From the NCBI GenBank assembly GCA_963675135.1, contig OY776124.1, positions 16,800,066 to 16,864,065 on the forward strand: DNA of 64,000 nucleotides, read 5' to 3'. The DNA is from Galeopsis tetrahit. Taxonomy: Eukaryota; Streptophyta; Magnoliopsida; Lamiales; Lamiaceae. The notes under the pieces were generated by a model. That model saw only the letters and a program-made list of their open reading frames with translations. It had not been told where the DNA came from and did no database searches. Below, in pieces: positions 31,294-42,311 of the stretch (position 1 is the stretch's first letter; each line of letters opens with the position of its first letter). The position numbers were made by a program, and so were the translations under genes.

Positions 31294-33422
31294 GAGAGCT
31301 CTCTCTACAGAGTTGCTTCTCCCATCCTTTATCGGCCTCCGTCGCAGATTTGTCGTTCGCGTTGCCGTCATTGTTTTTGTCCTACTGTCTTTGTTATCGC
31401 TTCAAATCTGTTGGTTTTTTGCTTCTCTCCGATCTCTTCTTTTATTTTAATTTTTGCTAGATCTATTGTAGATTTATAAATTTGAGTTGTAGATCTGCAG
31501 ATTTGAGTTTGTAGATATGTAGATCTGGTGTATAGTTTTTTTCAGTTCTTGTTAGGGATCAACGTAGATCTTGTTCGTAACGGGAGAAAAAAACTATTTA
31601 CGTCCCATAACTTTTACCTTTTTTGAAAAACGTCCCAAAATAGTTAAAATTTTAATTTACGTCCCATAACTTTTTCAATTGCTTAATTTAAGTCCAATTT
31701 TCACTAGAAATCCCCAAATTTATGTTAATGGGACGTAAATTGAGCAATTAAAGAAGTTATGGGACGTAAATTAAATTTTTAATTAAAATGGGACGTTATG
31801 CCAAAAAGATAAAAATATTCAACATATGTGTACAATTCACTATAAAATTAATGTAGTTTATGTTATACAATCAAATAGAAAAATAATTCATAAATTCACA
31901 AATTAATTAATTATTATACAAATCAATTAACTTACCTAATTCATTATTAGGAAAATTATTAACTTGCATAATAGAAAAAAATTATAATTATAATATAAGT
32001 AATATAAAATAAATTATGAATATTAATTAAAATACTAAATAATATTTTAAAATATATGAAAATAAATTTAGAATAATATTTAAATAAGTAAATAATTTTT
32101 CATAATATCAAAAATAATATAATATCAAAAAAAAAATTTAAAAATCGATTAACATACTCAAATAAATATAAATTTTATCTTTAAAATAATAAAAATCCCA
32201 AATAATTTTTTTTTATTAAAATGGTCAAAAACTCTTATTAAAACTTAACAATTATTTTAATATTTTAAATAAATACAAAATTTCATAAATATTTAAAATT
32301 CTCAAATAAATCAAAAAATATTCAAATATATCCAAAATTCCCAAATAAATCCAAAATTCACACCCTTTATCCACGGTAATTGAAAGATGATGATGAACAA
32401 TATACTTTTTAACAATTTGTTAATTTTTTTTTCATTTTTATTATATAATTTTTAATTTGATATTAGTTCGTACAAAAATATGTTGACCTACTTTGTGTAA
32501 TGCTTAGATTAATTTTTATATTTATTTGATTACTTTAAAATAAATAATTTTATAATATTTATATTGTAATTATGATTTTTTTTCTAATTAGGTAAGTTAA
32601 TAATTTTTCTAATAATAAATTAGGTAAGTTAATTAATTTTTATAATAATTAATTACTTTATGAATAAATGAATTTTTTTTTTATTTGATTGTATAACATA
32701 AACTACATTAATTTTATAGTGAATTGTACACATTTGTTGAATATTTTTATCTTTTTCGCATAACGTCCCATTTTAATTAAAAATTTAATTTACGTCCCAT
32801 AACTTCTTCAATTGCTCAATTTACGTCCCATTTACATAAATTTGGGAATTTTTAGCAAAAATTGGACGTAAATTAAGCAATTGAAAAAGTTGTGGGACAT
32901 AAATTAAAATTTTATCTTTTTTGGGACGTTTTTCAAAAAAGGTAAAAGTTACGGGATGTATATAATTTTTTTCTCTTCGTAACGGAGCCACGGTGACCGT
33001 TCGGGTATATTTACGTTCATCATGTTTTATTGCTTTCTTAGATTGTTTTTGGTGCTTACTTAGCTTTTTTTTTGTTTTCGTTGGTTGTCTCTGTTGCGCG
33101 AGCTTTATTGTGGTTTTGAGTTTTTTTTATTGTTGGGCTCCTTGAGATAGACTCGAGAGCCCTGGTGCTATGGTACTTTTGAATCGGGTACTCGTGGAAC
33201 TTTGTCTGTTTATTCTGTTTCTTATTCTTGCTATGAGAACACCTTAGTGTGGGGTTGTCTCATTTAAAGATTTGAGACCTGGACACCTGTAAAAGGAAAA
33301 CTCATCTTTCCTCTTCACGCGATTGGAGTGGACGGCGATATCCGTTTGGCTTGAAGATCAAGATCTTAGACTCGTGATTTGTAACTCTATTTTATGATTT
33401 TGTAAACCCTCCATCAAAAAAG
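31294..33422 (+). mobile_element. LINE-like (target-primed) insertion with a nested Mutator-like element
   Basis: Flanked by a perfect 21-bp direct repeat (31273-31293 and 33423-33443; begins AAAAATAGTTATG). The insert starts GAGAGCTCTCTC and ends CCATCAAAAAAG. Long variable target duplications with an A-rich 3' end fit target-primed insertion. Without the Mutator-like part it is only about 730 bp and has no reverse transcriptase, so it is a truncated LINE, a SINE-like unit or another reverse-transcribed RNA. No Pol III promoter was recognised. Confidence 0.6.
31584..32975. mobile_element. Non-autonomous Mutator-like element with ~290-bp inverted ends (1,392 bp)
   Basis: The left end (from GAGAAAAAAACT, ATTTACGTCCCATAAC) and right end (…TTTTTTTCTC) are inverted copies over about 290 bp, with repeated ACGTCCCA phrases. 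A 10-bp target duplication TTCGTAACGG lies at 31574-31583 and 32976-32985. Long inverted ends with a 9-11-bp duplication are typical of Mutator-like elements. The interior (about 31885-32680) is AT-rich with no transposase. Confidence 0.82.
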
Positions 33423-33443
33423 AAAAATAGTTATGTTTATTTT
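33423..33443. repeat. Right target-site duplication of the LINE-like insertion (21 bp)
   Basis: Identical to 31273-31293; follows directly on the short A-rich end of the insert. Confidence 0.8.
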
Positions 33444-33631
33444 AATAACTGATTTAACCTAGTAGTAGAAGTTAACAAATTTTACCGATCAAGAGTTCAA
33501 ATATCACAAAGAGCATTTTTATTGTTTTCCTTCCTCAATACTTTTACTTTAGAATTTGATTTCAATTTATTATTTTATGAATTAATTTATTTTCATCTTT
33601 TTTTTTTATCTTACAAAAACGTAGTGATAAT
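33444..33631. repeat. Host segment duplicated around the hAT-like element
   Basis: The segment from about 33527 (TTCCTTCCTCAATACTTTTACTTTAGAA... CAATTTATTATTTT ... AAAAACGTAGTGATAA) recurs at about 34285-34360 with ...AAAAACGTATTGATAA. Then AAAAACGTAGTGGTAA appears a third time near 34400, so an old local tandem duplication. Confidence 0.6.
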
Positions 33632-34243
33632 TAGAGTTGTCGAAACGGGACAATCCAAAACCGTAAAAACCCGCCAATTAATGGGGCGACCAGACCCATT
33701 TACTAGGCGGGCTGTCAAAACCTCAATCCAACCCATAAAGGGCAGACCTTCATTTCCAAAATTCAAAGTCCCTTAATACTTATCTCTTATTGCAGTTCAT
33801 TATTAAATTTATTATCCTAATCTAAAATTTAACAATGAAACTATAATTGAAAGGTCGACGTTTGACGTTGGAACTAAAACAAGCAGCACGAATTTATAAT
33901 GCGAGACATAGACTTTTTGTGCTTAACTATTTTTTGCTTCAAAATTTTAGTTGTTAATTGCATGCGGCGAATAGATTCTGAGTTGTTAAATAAGTCTCAA
34001 AGATGTTACTAGTTTTTGTTATTTTTCTATAATATTAAACTAATTATAATAATAGAATAATAATAATATTACTAATTATTTACTTAAAAAATAAAAAAGA
34101 CGGGCTGGCCCGCCCCAACCCGTCAAAACTCGCGACCCAAACGGGACGGTTCATGTAGGACCGCCTCTTAGCGGCCTGAAAAAAGATGAGACCAACCCGT
34201 ACTTTTTATGGCGAATTGGGCTCAGCCCATTTTGACAACTCTA
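33632..34243. mobile_element. hAT-like non-autonomous element, 612 bp
   Basis: Ends TAGAGTTGTCGAAACGGG and CCCATTTTGACAACTCTA are inverted repeats (10 perfect bases, then diverging). Flanking octamers GTGATAAT (33624-33631) and GTGGTAAC (34244-34251) match at 6 of 8, as for an aged 8-bp hAT target duplication. Both ends carry CCCGCC/GGGCGG-type motifs. No transposase is present. Confidence 0.7.
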
Positions 34244-35485
34244 GTGGTAACACACGAAATAACTTATTTTATTTATACATTTATTTACCTTCCTCCTTAA
34301 TATTTTTACTTTAGAAATTAATTTCAATTTATTATTTTTATTTTGTAAAAACGTATTGATAACACACGAAATAACAAGACAGTGACAAACAATATATAAA
34401 AACGTAGTGGTAACACACAAAATGTTTTATGTGATATGTTGAATGTGTCTGACACGTGTTACGTTCCATATTATGAAATCAGAAAATCAGGGACTAGTTC
34501 ATGAGTTCGGGACCATATAAGTTGTATCGAGAATCACTATGGTCATTAAAATGGCTTTGACAAGGCTCGTAGTGCTCAGTCAGTTCAGAATGTGGCAATG
34601 TTCTCATGTTTGCATTGATGTGTTTACCTATCTGTTTAATATATATATATATCACTGTGAATAGTTGGGCCCCTAAGTGTGCTTGCATTACTCACCCTTT
34701 CATTTTAACATTATATGTTAAGGAGTTGATGACGAGGAGGAGCGGTGGATGACAAATCTATTAATATTTCGTAAAGTAATTGAGTTGCACTTTTCAATTA
34801 TAATGACTTACATTTTTCATTAAAAATTGTGTAGCACTTTTCAATAATATTGACTTCGCACTTTTTAATAATATTGTGTTGCACTTTTTAATTATAATAA
34901 CTTATATTTTTCATTAAAAAATGTGTGGCACTGTTCAGTAATATTGTGTTACACTTTTTAGTTATAATGACTTACACTTTTCGTTAAATTAACTATGTTG
35001 TAATTTTCAATTATAGTGACTTACATTTTTCATTAAAAAATGTGCTGCACTTTTCAGTGATATTGTGTTACACTTTTTAGTTATAATGACTTACACTTTT
35101 CAACATACACTTTTCACAATTTTTTAAAAAAAGAAAAAATGACTAGGTCAACTCGAGTACTTATATGTACTCGAGTTTATTTGAGACCTTACCTTAAACT
35201 TTTTATGAGATTGTGAGACTTTGATATTTTAAGTTATTTTGAGTCTTTCGTTGTTACTCATGTACTTTTATTGTTAAATAAGTTTAAAAACTTATTTTCT
35301 TTAGCTAAATTTTCTTGTTCATGTCATTTGAAATATTTTGATTAATTATTTTCGTAAATTCACTTTTATGAAAAATGGGGCGTGACAGATGACTTAAGGC
35401 GAAATCTATGATACACAATTGGAACAATTTTAGAAATTTGAATCGTAAACCTATTCATTGTATTAGTTAGCTTTTGTATTAATTA
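34244..35485. other. AT-rich spacer with a degenerate tandem repeat at about 34775-35110
   Basis: GCACTTTTCAATAATATTG, ATAATGACTTACATTTTTC and CATTAAAAAATGTG-type phrases alternate in about a dozen short, imperfect units, a minisatellite-like array. The rest shows no coding frame or recognised element. Confidence 0.6.
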
Positions 35486-35687
35486 CTAGTGTAAGATCCG
35501 CGGAGTTAAATAAAATTTATAAATTAATTAATAAATATACATAGATTTTTTATTTTTTTATTCTATTAAAAGATGAAAAATAAAATATTATAGGGATCGA
35601 TATAGATTGTGTCATTTATATAAAAAAAAATAACAGAAAAAAAGAGAATTATAAAAATGAATTTATAAAAGAGACTAATTCAATACA

Positions 35688-36600
35688 TTACAAATTTCGG
35701 AAAACTTCCTTGTAGATAACATTCATTGTACGTTTACATGTTTTTCCATTTGAATTTAGGCAAAGAATTTTCAATCCACCTTTGCTCTTAACTCTAGAGG
35801 CTGCAACATACAACTGTCTATGTGTGAACACGGGTTTCGGAAGGTAGACACCTACCATGGAAAGAGAATGGCCTTGGCTTTTGTTTATCGTCATTGCAAA
35901 AGACAATAGAATAGGAAATTTCCTCCTTCGAAACTTTACGGGAGCAGTGTCATCCGAAACAGTCAATGTCATTCTCGGGATAAAAACTTTACTACCAACA
36001 ATCCTTCCCGAAAGAATTTGTGCTTCAATGATATGATTTCCTAGTCTTGTAACAATCAGTCTAGTTCCATTACACAAACGGACTTCAGATCAATGTTCCT
36101 GAGCAACATTATAGAGACACCTATTTTAAGAACCAATCTATGATGTGGTAGACCAGAACACTTTAAAGAATTAAGAAAGCCAATTGAAAAGACATGTCCC
36201 ATACCACCAAGTCTAAACTCGGACGGACAAACATTGTCTGAACTCAAATATTCCCTTGTATCACCAGGTATTATCGTCGACACAGTCTCGTTAATGCTTT
36301 AAACTTCTTTATGTGTTGGAACAAGTATAACTTTATCATTGAAATACTTATCCGTACCAAAGTTATCAGAGACAGATGGGTAAATGTAGTCAACTATAGC
36401 AGCAACAGGATCACATGCATCTTAAGATCAAATTTTCTTCATGAATATCAATATTAGCAAAATCTTCATCACTATCTCCAATCTCTCCATCTCCAACTTT
36501 CAAAATCCAATCTGAGATTAATTGAGCTATCCCATCAGATGAATCAGTGTCGTTAGAATTTTCAATCTGTAACCTCATATTTCTCGTCAGCCTCAATACC
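35688..36600 (-). pseudogene. Helitron PIF1-like helicase, C-terminal part, frameshifted
   Basis: Motifs in order: NMRLQIEN, SDWILKVGDGEIGD, PVAAIVDYIYP, IIPGDTREYLSSD, LNSLKCSGLPHHRLVLKIGVSIMLLRNID, NGTRLIVTRLGNHIIEAQI, RRKFPILLSFAMTINKSQGHSL and QLYVAASRVKSKGGLKIL. These are the late helicase motifs of plant Helitrons. Shifts or stops near 36410, 36300 and 36060 break the frame. The Walker A part lies upstream and is missing. The full protein would unwind DNA during rolling-circle transposition. Confidence 0.88.
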
Positions 36601-36689
36601 TTGCAATGTTCCTAGATTGAAAGTTGAAATTAAATAAAAACAACTATTATAAATATATTAAGATAAATAATGTAAATCTAATTTAAATA

Positions 36690-37150
36690 AGTATTACCCA
36701 TTTCTAAAATCATCCACTTCATGGGAATATCAAGATTGATTGATAGTCGGCTCGCAAACATTGAATTCGAAATATATTTCAATTTTTTTTTTTGAAGCAT
36801 AACATTAATTATAATATCGCATTTGCATGAAAATTACTGTAAATTATTAAAAATAAAAACTACCTCTATATTGGTGTTGGACCTTAGTGTAAACCAAGAT
36901 GAAAATAATGGGATCGTTTGGATTATTTTTATTGTATTCCAACAAATGTTCAAAGTGTTCCTTCCATAAAGTTAACGTCATCCTTGTACGAATGTATAAT
37001 ATTTTTTAATATTTATTTAATAATGTTAAAGTATAGAGTTAAATTTAACATCGTACTAAGTTTATTAATAAAATAGATAAAAAAGATAAACTTCAACTTT
37101 AACCTTTTGAACGTCTCTTCCATAAACATCAACGATTTCAATATTGTGTA
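36690..37150 (-). pseudogene. Replication protein A-like OB-fold exons
   Basis: Three short minus-strand blocks look like RPA70-type exons. One at about 37150-37089 reads IHNIEIVDVYGRDVQKVKVE; one at about 36985-36866 reads TLWKEHFEHLLEYNKNNPNDPIIFIL and ends before a GTAG-type donor; one at about 36780-36695 reads ISNSMFASRLSINLDIPM. Plant Helitrons often carry RPA-like single-strand DNA binding genes. Exon borders are approximate and the call rests on pattern resemblance only. Confidence 0.5.
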
Positions 37151-37180
37151 TACGACAAAAGCAATTATATCTTTAAAAAA

Positions 37181-37185
37181 AATAG
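37181..37185. repeat. Target duplication AATAG, left of gypsy F
   Basis: Perfect match to AATAG at 60952-60956, just outside the other LTR. Confirms F as one insertion 23.8 kb apart end to end, including the nested element D. Confidence 0.9.
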
Positions 37186-37888
37186 TGTTGCGTTAGAAAA
37201 TAACGATTAGGGATACCAAATTTCCCTATTCGGATTACGACGGTTGTGGGCTTAGATCGCCACCTTCCTTGCAAACATATCCACGAATAATCCTCCTTCA
37301 AGCTCCTTAGAGACCTGCAAAGACACGTCGGAGGGGATTCCGGTGCGAAATCTCCGACGCTCAAGTCAGAATCGTTCTCGGGAGAATCAAAGAGGAATTT
37401 CCCTGTAATTCAAGGGAAATTCTCGCAAATATCGTGGAGTTTTCTGTATTTTTAGTGTATTTCTTAGGAAAATCGTGTAAAATGTGTTCTTAATGTAAAA
37501 ATGTAGTCAACAAAGTAAAACCAACTTGCTTATATACCTTTCCTCATTTCGTGGGAGAGAGGGAGACTCCCTCTCCCTCGTCTTTCTCAACCGCCCCTTA
37601 AGACTCGGTCTTTTGGTGGACTCGTTCTTCTCCCTCCAATTGACTTCCTTTCGGGCCTCATCTATCAAGACTGGATCCCAGGGACTTCTCTCCTAGGCTG
37701 GGAACATCTGGCCCAAGAATAATCGAGCCCTAGATATGGGCCAAAGGCCCAATTACACCTATTTCCCTCTTTGGGCTTAGAGGTGTATTAATCATCTCCA
37801 TCGAACTATCACTCTTACTAAGACGGATTTAATTCATCTTATATCCACGTGTCGTCATCTCCAAGGATGACATATTTTGGCTGCATCA
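37186..37888 (-). repeat. 3' LTR of gypsy F (703 bp)
   Basis: Plus-strand TGTTGCGTTAG...GGCTGCATCA. Same length as its partner at 60249-60951. TATA box TATATAAG (minus) at 37529-37536. A minus-strand short frame near 37173-37364 is LTR sequence, not a gene. Confidence 0.92.
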
Positions 37889-37901
37889 ACTACTCCCCCA
37901 T
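37889..37901 (-). other. Polypurine tract of gypsy F
   Basis: Minus-strand ATGGGGGAGTAGT directly beside the 3' LTR. Confidence 0.75.
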
Positions 37902-38452
37902 ACTCTCGTAAAAGTGTTCATAATTTTATGAGAGTAGGAAAAGAAGATAAGATGAATTTAAGTGGAACATTTCCTTCCTTTGATCGCCCTTAATCCACAG
38001 CTTTATCAGGGCGTGATATACTTATTCTTCAATAATTCCTTCAATTTCACGCTATTACTCAGCCTCGAACCCCCCACTTGCCTTTACTCTGCACGTCTAC
38101 AGAAGACAAGACATTTCGCCGCCGTTTTTCCTCCACGCGCTCTCTCACTGGGCTTCGATTACACCCCTTCTCGATCTTTCCTCCGCTTTTACTCCGCTAT
38201 CATAACTTCCCCAATTCAAAATTCCTCTTGCTTGTAAAACTTCCTCTTTTTGATTTTATCCGTTTTCTTCTAACCTTCATCCCCAATATTTTCCTTTCAT
38301 TTTCTGCAACCAACTACTCTCTCGCACGTTCGCCGGCAACTCCGTCAAATTCAAAATGTGCCTTCATCTCAGGTACATCTCTCATTTCTTCGCTTCTTTT
38401 TTATTTTATCTTCATGTCGTCCTCTTCCAAAGCTTAATCGGACTCGGCTTCT
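37902..38452. other. Region between 3' LTR and antisense ORF of F
   Basis: The first 40 bp (TACTCTCGTAAAAGTG..TATGAGAGTAGG) can form an imperfect stem and recur beside the LTR of element E (62739-62775). The rest is pyrimidine-rich plus-strand sequence, as expected for the 5' leader of the antisense transcript. No TATA box stands out. Confidence 0.5.
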
Positions 38453-40524
38453 ATGGAAAGTTTTGATTCTCTTTCCAACTCGATTCCTCTATTTCCCATA
38501 ACCGATCCTGCTTTAAAAAATATGATTTCTACTTCCTTAACCCTTCCAAAAGAGCGGGTAGCCGCCTTTGTCCGTTCCGGGATTTTTCCGGCGGATTACC
38601 TAGTTAGGGCTGCTCACCGTAAAGAACGCCCGAATTTCGCCGGCCCTAAAACTCGAGCCTTTTAGGAGGCTCAATTGAAGGCCGGCCTTCGTTTTTTGAT
38701 TAATCCCTACCTGGCCGAAATGTCTTCTTACCTCCGGATACCCCTTAATCAGTTCACCCCAAACGCCATTCGAGCAATGATAGGGTTTTACATTCTGGTT
38801 AAGGGGAATGGTGGAGAACCTTCAGCCCAGCTCTTTTTAACCCAGTATATGTGCAAGTTTGCAGATGGGGTTTTTTATGCATGTGGTCGCCCCTCTAGAG
38901 CCGGGAAATTCATGGAAAAACTCCATGAGGGGGTCCAGTAATGGAAGGATTATTACCTCTTCGTTACTAGCCCTTCTTCTTGGGAGTTTCCTCATGAGAG
39001 GTGGATCTATGAGAATCCTGGGGTGCCCAGTCCTCCTCTCTCTGTTTGCTCCCCTCTTAATCTGGATGTAATGAAAAACTTGAGTAAACATGTGACTGTT
39101 CATGGGTATTTTGATGTGATGAGCATATGTAAAAATCCTAGGGCTTTATCCCATTTCGGTTTCGGCCGCACAGATTATCCTTTAGGTCCAGACGATAGTA
39201 ATATCATTTCTTTTCCCATATTGCTACCCTCGAGGTTTAGATCTCTATGGTTTCTGATATCTTCATTCTTTTGTTACAGCTATGAGTTGGTTGTCCCAGA
39301 TTTCTCAAGATGCTGCTCCATTCTCTATGGTGAGTAAACCTCCTGCTCTGGAAAGTTCTTCGAAGGCTCCTCCTCCTCCTTCTCCGATGAAACCCTTAGT
39401 GGGGTCAGTCGCCAAACGTACCAGGTCCTCTACGGTAAGAGCTGCTTTCTCTTTGGGACTCCCCACTTCTGGTGCCTCTAAGAAGAAGCTCTCAGTGCTC
39501 TAACCCCCTTCACCCCCTCGGAGACCATTGATCTAGAGGCCACAGATGATATCAGCGTTGATCAGTTCACTACTGTAAAAGCTCTCAGTGCTCTAACCCT
39601 GGAGGAGAGGATGGTGCACACTCCTTATATCTTCTCTCAAGTAAGCCCGTAATATATATATTTCTTTATATGACTAATAAGGGGTAGAACAAATATCCTA
39701 ACATTCTCTATTATTTTATAACCTTTATGAAGTTCGGTCTTCTCTACTCTGATGTATTCGAGCAAGCCCTTCAATCTCTTCGACTCCATGACGATCTCCA
39801 CAGTCACGTAGAGCAAGAGAAGGTGAAAAAGGAAATGGTCGAGGTAGAGCTTCGAGAGGCCACCTTAGGGAGGAAGGCAGTCATGGCTGAGAAGGTTTAG
39901 ATCTCAACACAGAACCAGGTTTTGCTGGAAGAGCTCTCTCTCCTCCAGGGTCAAGTTGCTGAACAGGACAAGGAGATCCAGTGTCTGAAGGCTGAATTGC
40001 CCTCAACTGGGGTGAAGCGTTGTGTTGAGAGTCTCTTTACCTCTGCAGCAGGGCAGAATTTTCTGAGTACTTTGCACCGGGAGTGGCTAGAGGCTTTCCT
40101 CAAGAGCACTAGCTTTTTGGGGGCTATGGGGGCATACATTCCGCATTTTATCGATCATGGTTTCTCCAACGCTGTGGCAGAGCATTCTGCCGCTGGATTT
40201 GATGGCCACTACACCCGTGCCCTGCGTCTGGATGAGTTGGCCACTCCCCCGAAGTTCCCGGGAGATCCCAAGGAAGATATCAACACTCCTTGGTTGTTGC
40301 CTGGTATGAGGAAGGTTGTTTTAGAGCTGAAAAGTGCAGCCCTAGGAGTAGGGGACTTGGTGCTTGTGAGCGATCTGGAATTCCCCATTCATATAGCTAA
40401 ACCCGATCCACTGACCACCGTAGCTGCTGACGCCTCGGAGGAGAAAGTGGAGGGTGGTGATTCCAGCGGACAGGTCAATGAGGCAGTTGGAGGCAATGGA
40501 AGGACTGAAATTCCTTCCTCTTGA
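38453..40524 (+). pseudogene. Antisense ORF of gypsy F: gypsy-type 'transposase' domain plus coiled coil, with introns
   Basis: Starts MESFDSLSNSIPLF at 38453. One frame continues through stops at 38663 and 38939: SGIFPADYLVRAA, LNQFTPNAIRAMIGFYILV, CGRPSRAGKF, WKDYYLFV. This is the same domain type as in the antisense ORF of A. A GT-AG interval at 39186-39279 (94 nt) joins that frame exactly to MSWLSQISQDAAPF. A second candidate intron is 39641-39732 (92 nt, GTAAGC). A frameshift lies near 39500 and a TAG at 39898. The C-terminal half is coiled coil (LQGQVAEQDKEIQCLKAEL), ending TEIPSS. Function unknown; transcribed against gag-pol. Confidence 0.72.
39486..39599 (+). repeat. 21-bp duplication in the antisense ORF of F, 93 bp apart
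   Basis: AAGCTCTCAGTGCTCTAACC and one more C occur at 39486-39506 and 39579-39599. The spacing is 31 codons, so the duplication itself would keep the frame, although the surrounding frame is shifted. Confidence 0.75.
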
Positions 40525-41059
40525 TAAACTTTACTTTCTCTGATAACAACGTGTTTCTGGGATTTTTAAAACACTTTTCTGGGGCCTCTGTGCCTTTTTG
40601 GTATTTTCAGGAGACTCCACACTCCTGTGTTTTTCTGTGGAGGGCCAGGGCATGGTGCCTTTGGTCTTGAATATTTCCTAAATTTTGATGCTTTATTTTA
40701 CTCCTTCTTATACCTGCATATTGTCTTACTGTATGCATATATGTATGTTGCTTTCTCTTCATCAGCATGTCATGTATTATGTCTAAGATAATGAACATTT
40801 CGTATTTTGCATGTTTAGCTTCTCGTAGCTATGTTTCAATGTACATCTCTAGTATCCTTTTAACACATATAGGCTCTAAGGCTTCAAATTCAGGCATAGA
40901 GAATTCAAGTTTAAAATAGAGAATTCAGGTTTCTATACTTACTTAATGATTTGATGATGCTCGTAGGATCTCCCCATAGCACCTACTCCCCCTAGCCTTA
41001 GAGGTTATAGTGAAAGGAGATTTTTGATCTTATAGCTTTGGATTCTCCCCTTAGGATGA
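40525..41059. other. Non-coding interval in F between antisense ORF and tandem repeats
   Basis: Probably the 3' flank of the antisense ORF. ACCTACTCCCCCTAGCC near 40981 also occurs near 63060 beside element E, so the two Tat elements share this spacer. Nothing else is recognised. Confidence 0.5.
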
Positions 41060-41990
41060 AGTTCATTTCGAATCTGTATTTGTTCTCAAATGAAGGTTCA
41101 TTGGGACTTGCTCATTGCCTTAGAGTGAGACTCATCGAAACTCGTTCATTTTATCATGGTGGGGTTTGTATAAATTTCACATTTTCTCTAAGTGAAGTTC
41201 ATCGGAACTCACTTGTTTTCTCAGGGTGGGGTTTGTATAAACCTTCGCATTTTCTCTAAGTGAAGTTCATCGGAACTCACTTATTTTCTCAGGGTGAGGT
41301 TTGTGTAACCTTCGCATTTTCTCTAAGTGAGGTTCATCGGAACTCACTTGATTTATCAGGGTGAGGTTTTTGTAACCTTCGCATTTTCTCTAAGTGAAGT
41401 TCATCGGAACTCAATTGTTTTCTCAGGGTGAGGTTTGTATAAACCTTCGCATTTTCTCTAAGTGAAGTTCATCGGAACTCACTCATTTTCTCAGGGTGAG
41501 GTTTGTGTAACCTTCGCATCTTCCCTAAGTGAAGTTCATCGGAACTCACTTGTTTTCTCAGGGTGAGGTTTGTGTAACCTTCGCATTTTCTCTAAGTGAG
41601 GTTCATCGAAACTCACTTGTTTTCTCAGGGTGAGGTTTGTATAAACCTACACCTTTTCTCAAAGTGAGGTTCATCGGAACCCACTTATTTTCTCAAGGTG
41701 AGGTTTGTATAAACCTACACATTTTCTCAAAGTGGGGTTAATCGGAACTCACTTATTTTCTCAGGGTGAGGTTTGTATAAACCTACGCATTTTCTCAAAG
41801 TGAGGTTCATCGGAACCCACTTATTTTCTCAAGGTGAGGTTTGTATAAACCTACGCATTTTCTCAAAGTGAGGTTCATCGGAACCCACTTATTTTCTCAG
41901 GGTGAGGTTTGTATAAACCTACGCGTTTTCTCAAAGTGAGGTCAGGGTTAGGTTTGACTAAACCTGCGCATTCATTTTATCCTATGTCTT
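41060..41990. repeat. 67/68-bp tandem array in gypsy F, about 13 copies
   Basis: The unit contains CTCTAAGTGAAGTTCATCGG, AACTCACTTGTTTTCTCAGG and GTGAGGTTTGTATAAACC. CTCTAAGTGA starts at 41186, 41254, 41321, 41388 and 41456, spacings of 68, 67, 67 and 68. The left units use CTTCGCATTTTCTCTAAG and the right units CTACGCATTTTCTCAAAG, two subtypes in separate blocks. The array occupies the place where RNase H and integrase are missing. Confidence 0.93.
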
Positions 41991-42311
41991 AATACCAGTA
42001 CATATCAATCATCTCATCACATTTTCAAACATCTATCTCACACAACAATTCTTCAAGGATCAACGGAAATCACTGCAATCTCTTCAAAAGTAAAGCTTCA
42101 TTGATCAAAAGTGTTCATCAACATAGGCAAGAAGGAAACCTATGCCGGCCTCATTAAAAACCTCTCCGTGGTAAAACCCAAAGGGAAACCCACGTAGAGG
42201 GAAAAAGAGTGTCGGTGAAGTGGTGTGTACAATTATTCGAATGGAAATGAATGGCAAAAATTTTCAAAAAGAAAAAATAAGGAACTAACACATTTTCAAA
42301 CGTAAAACCTC
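41991..42311. other. Interval between tandem array and RT of F
   Basis: No coding signal. TAAAAACCTCTCCGTGGTAAAACCCAAAGGGAAACCC near 42147-42182 (given here only as a landmark by position) is short and G/C-balanced. No RNase H or integrase remnant was recognised. Confidence 0.45.

Larger units (their letters stand above)
35486..37180 (-). mobile_element. Helitron remnant with helicase C-terminus and RPA-like exons
   Basis: On the minus strand RPA-like exons lead into the C-terminal part of a PIF1-type Helitron helicase. The possible 3' terminus is CTAG at 35486-35489 with an 8-bp palindrome TCCGCGGA (35497-35504) just inside it, followed by an A/T host site. No Rep motif is seen. The upstream end is cut by gypsy element F at 37186, whose target duplication begins at 37181. 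Confidence 0.65.

Noticed and set aside
31294..33422. A host gene (CT-rich leader, GC-balanced stretches)
   Set aside because: No frame or splice structure; it is bounded by a 21-bp duplication and interrupted by a Mutator-like element.
39235..39279. A 45-nt intron in the antisense ORF of F
   Set aside because: Too short and out of frame; the donor at 39186 gives a 94-nt intron that keeps the frame.
41060..41990. CRISPR-like array
   Set aside because: Units are contiguous 67/68-bp tandem repeats without unique spacers, in a plant retroelement.
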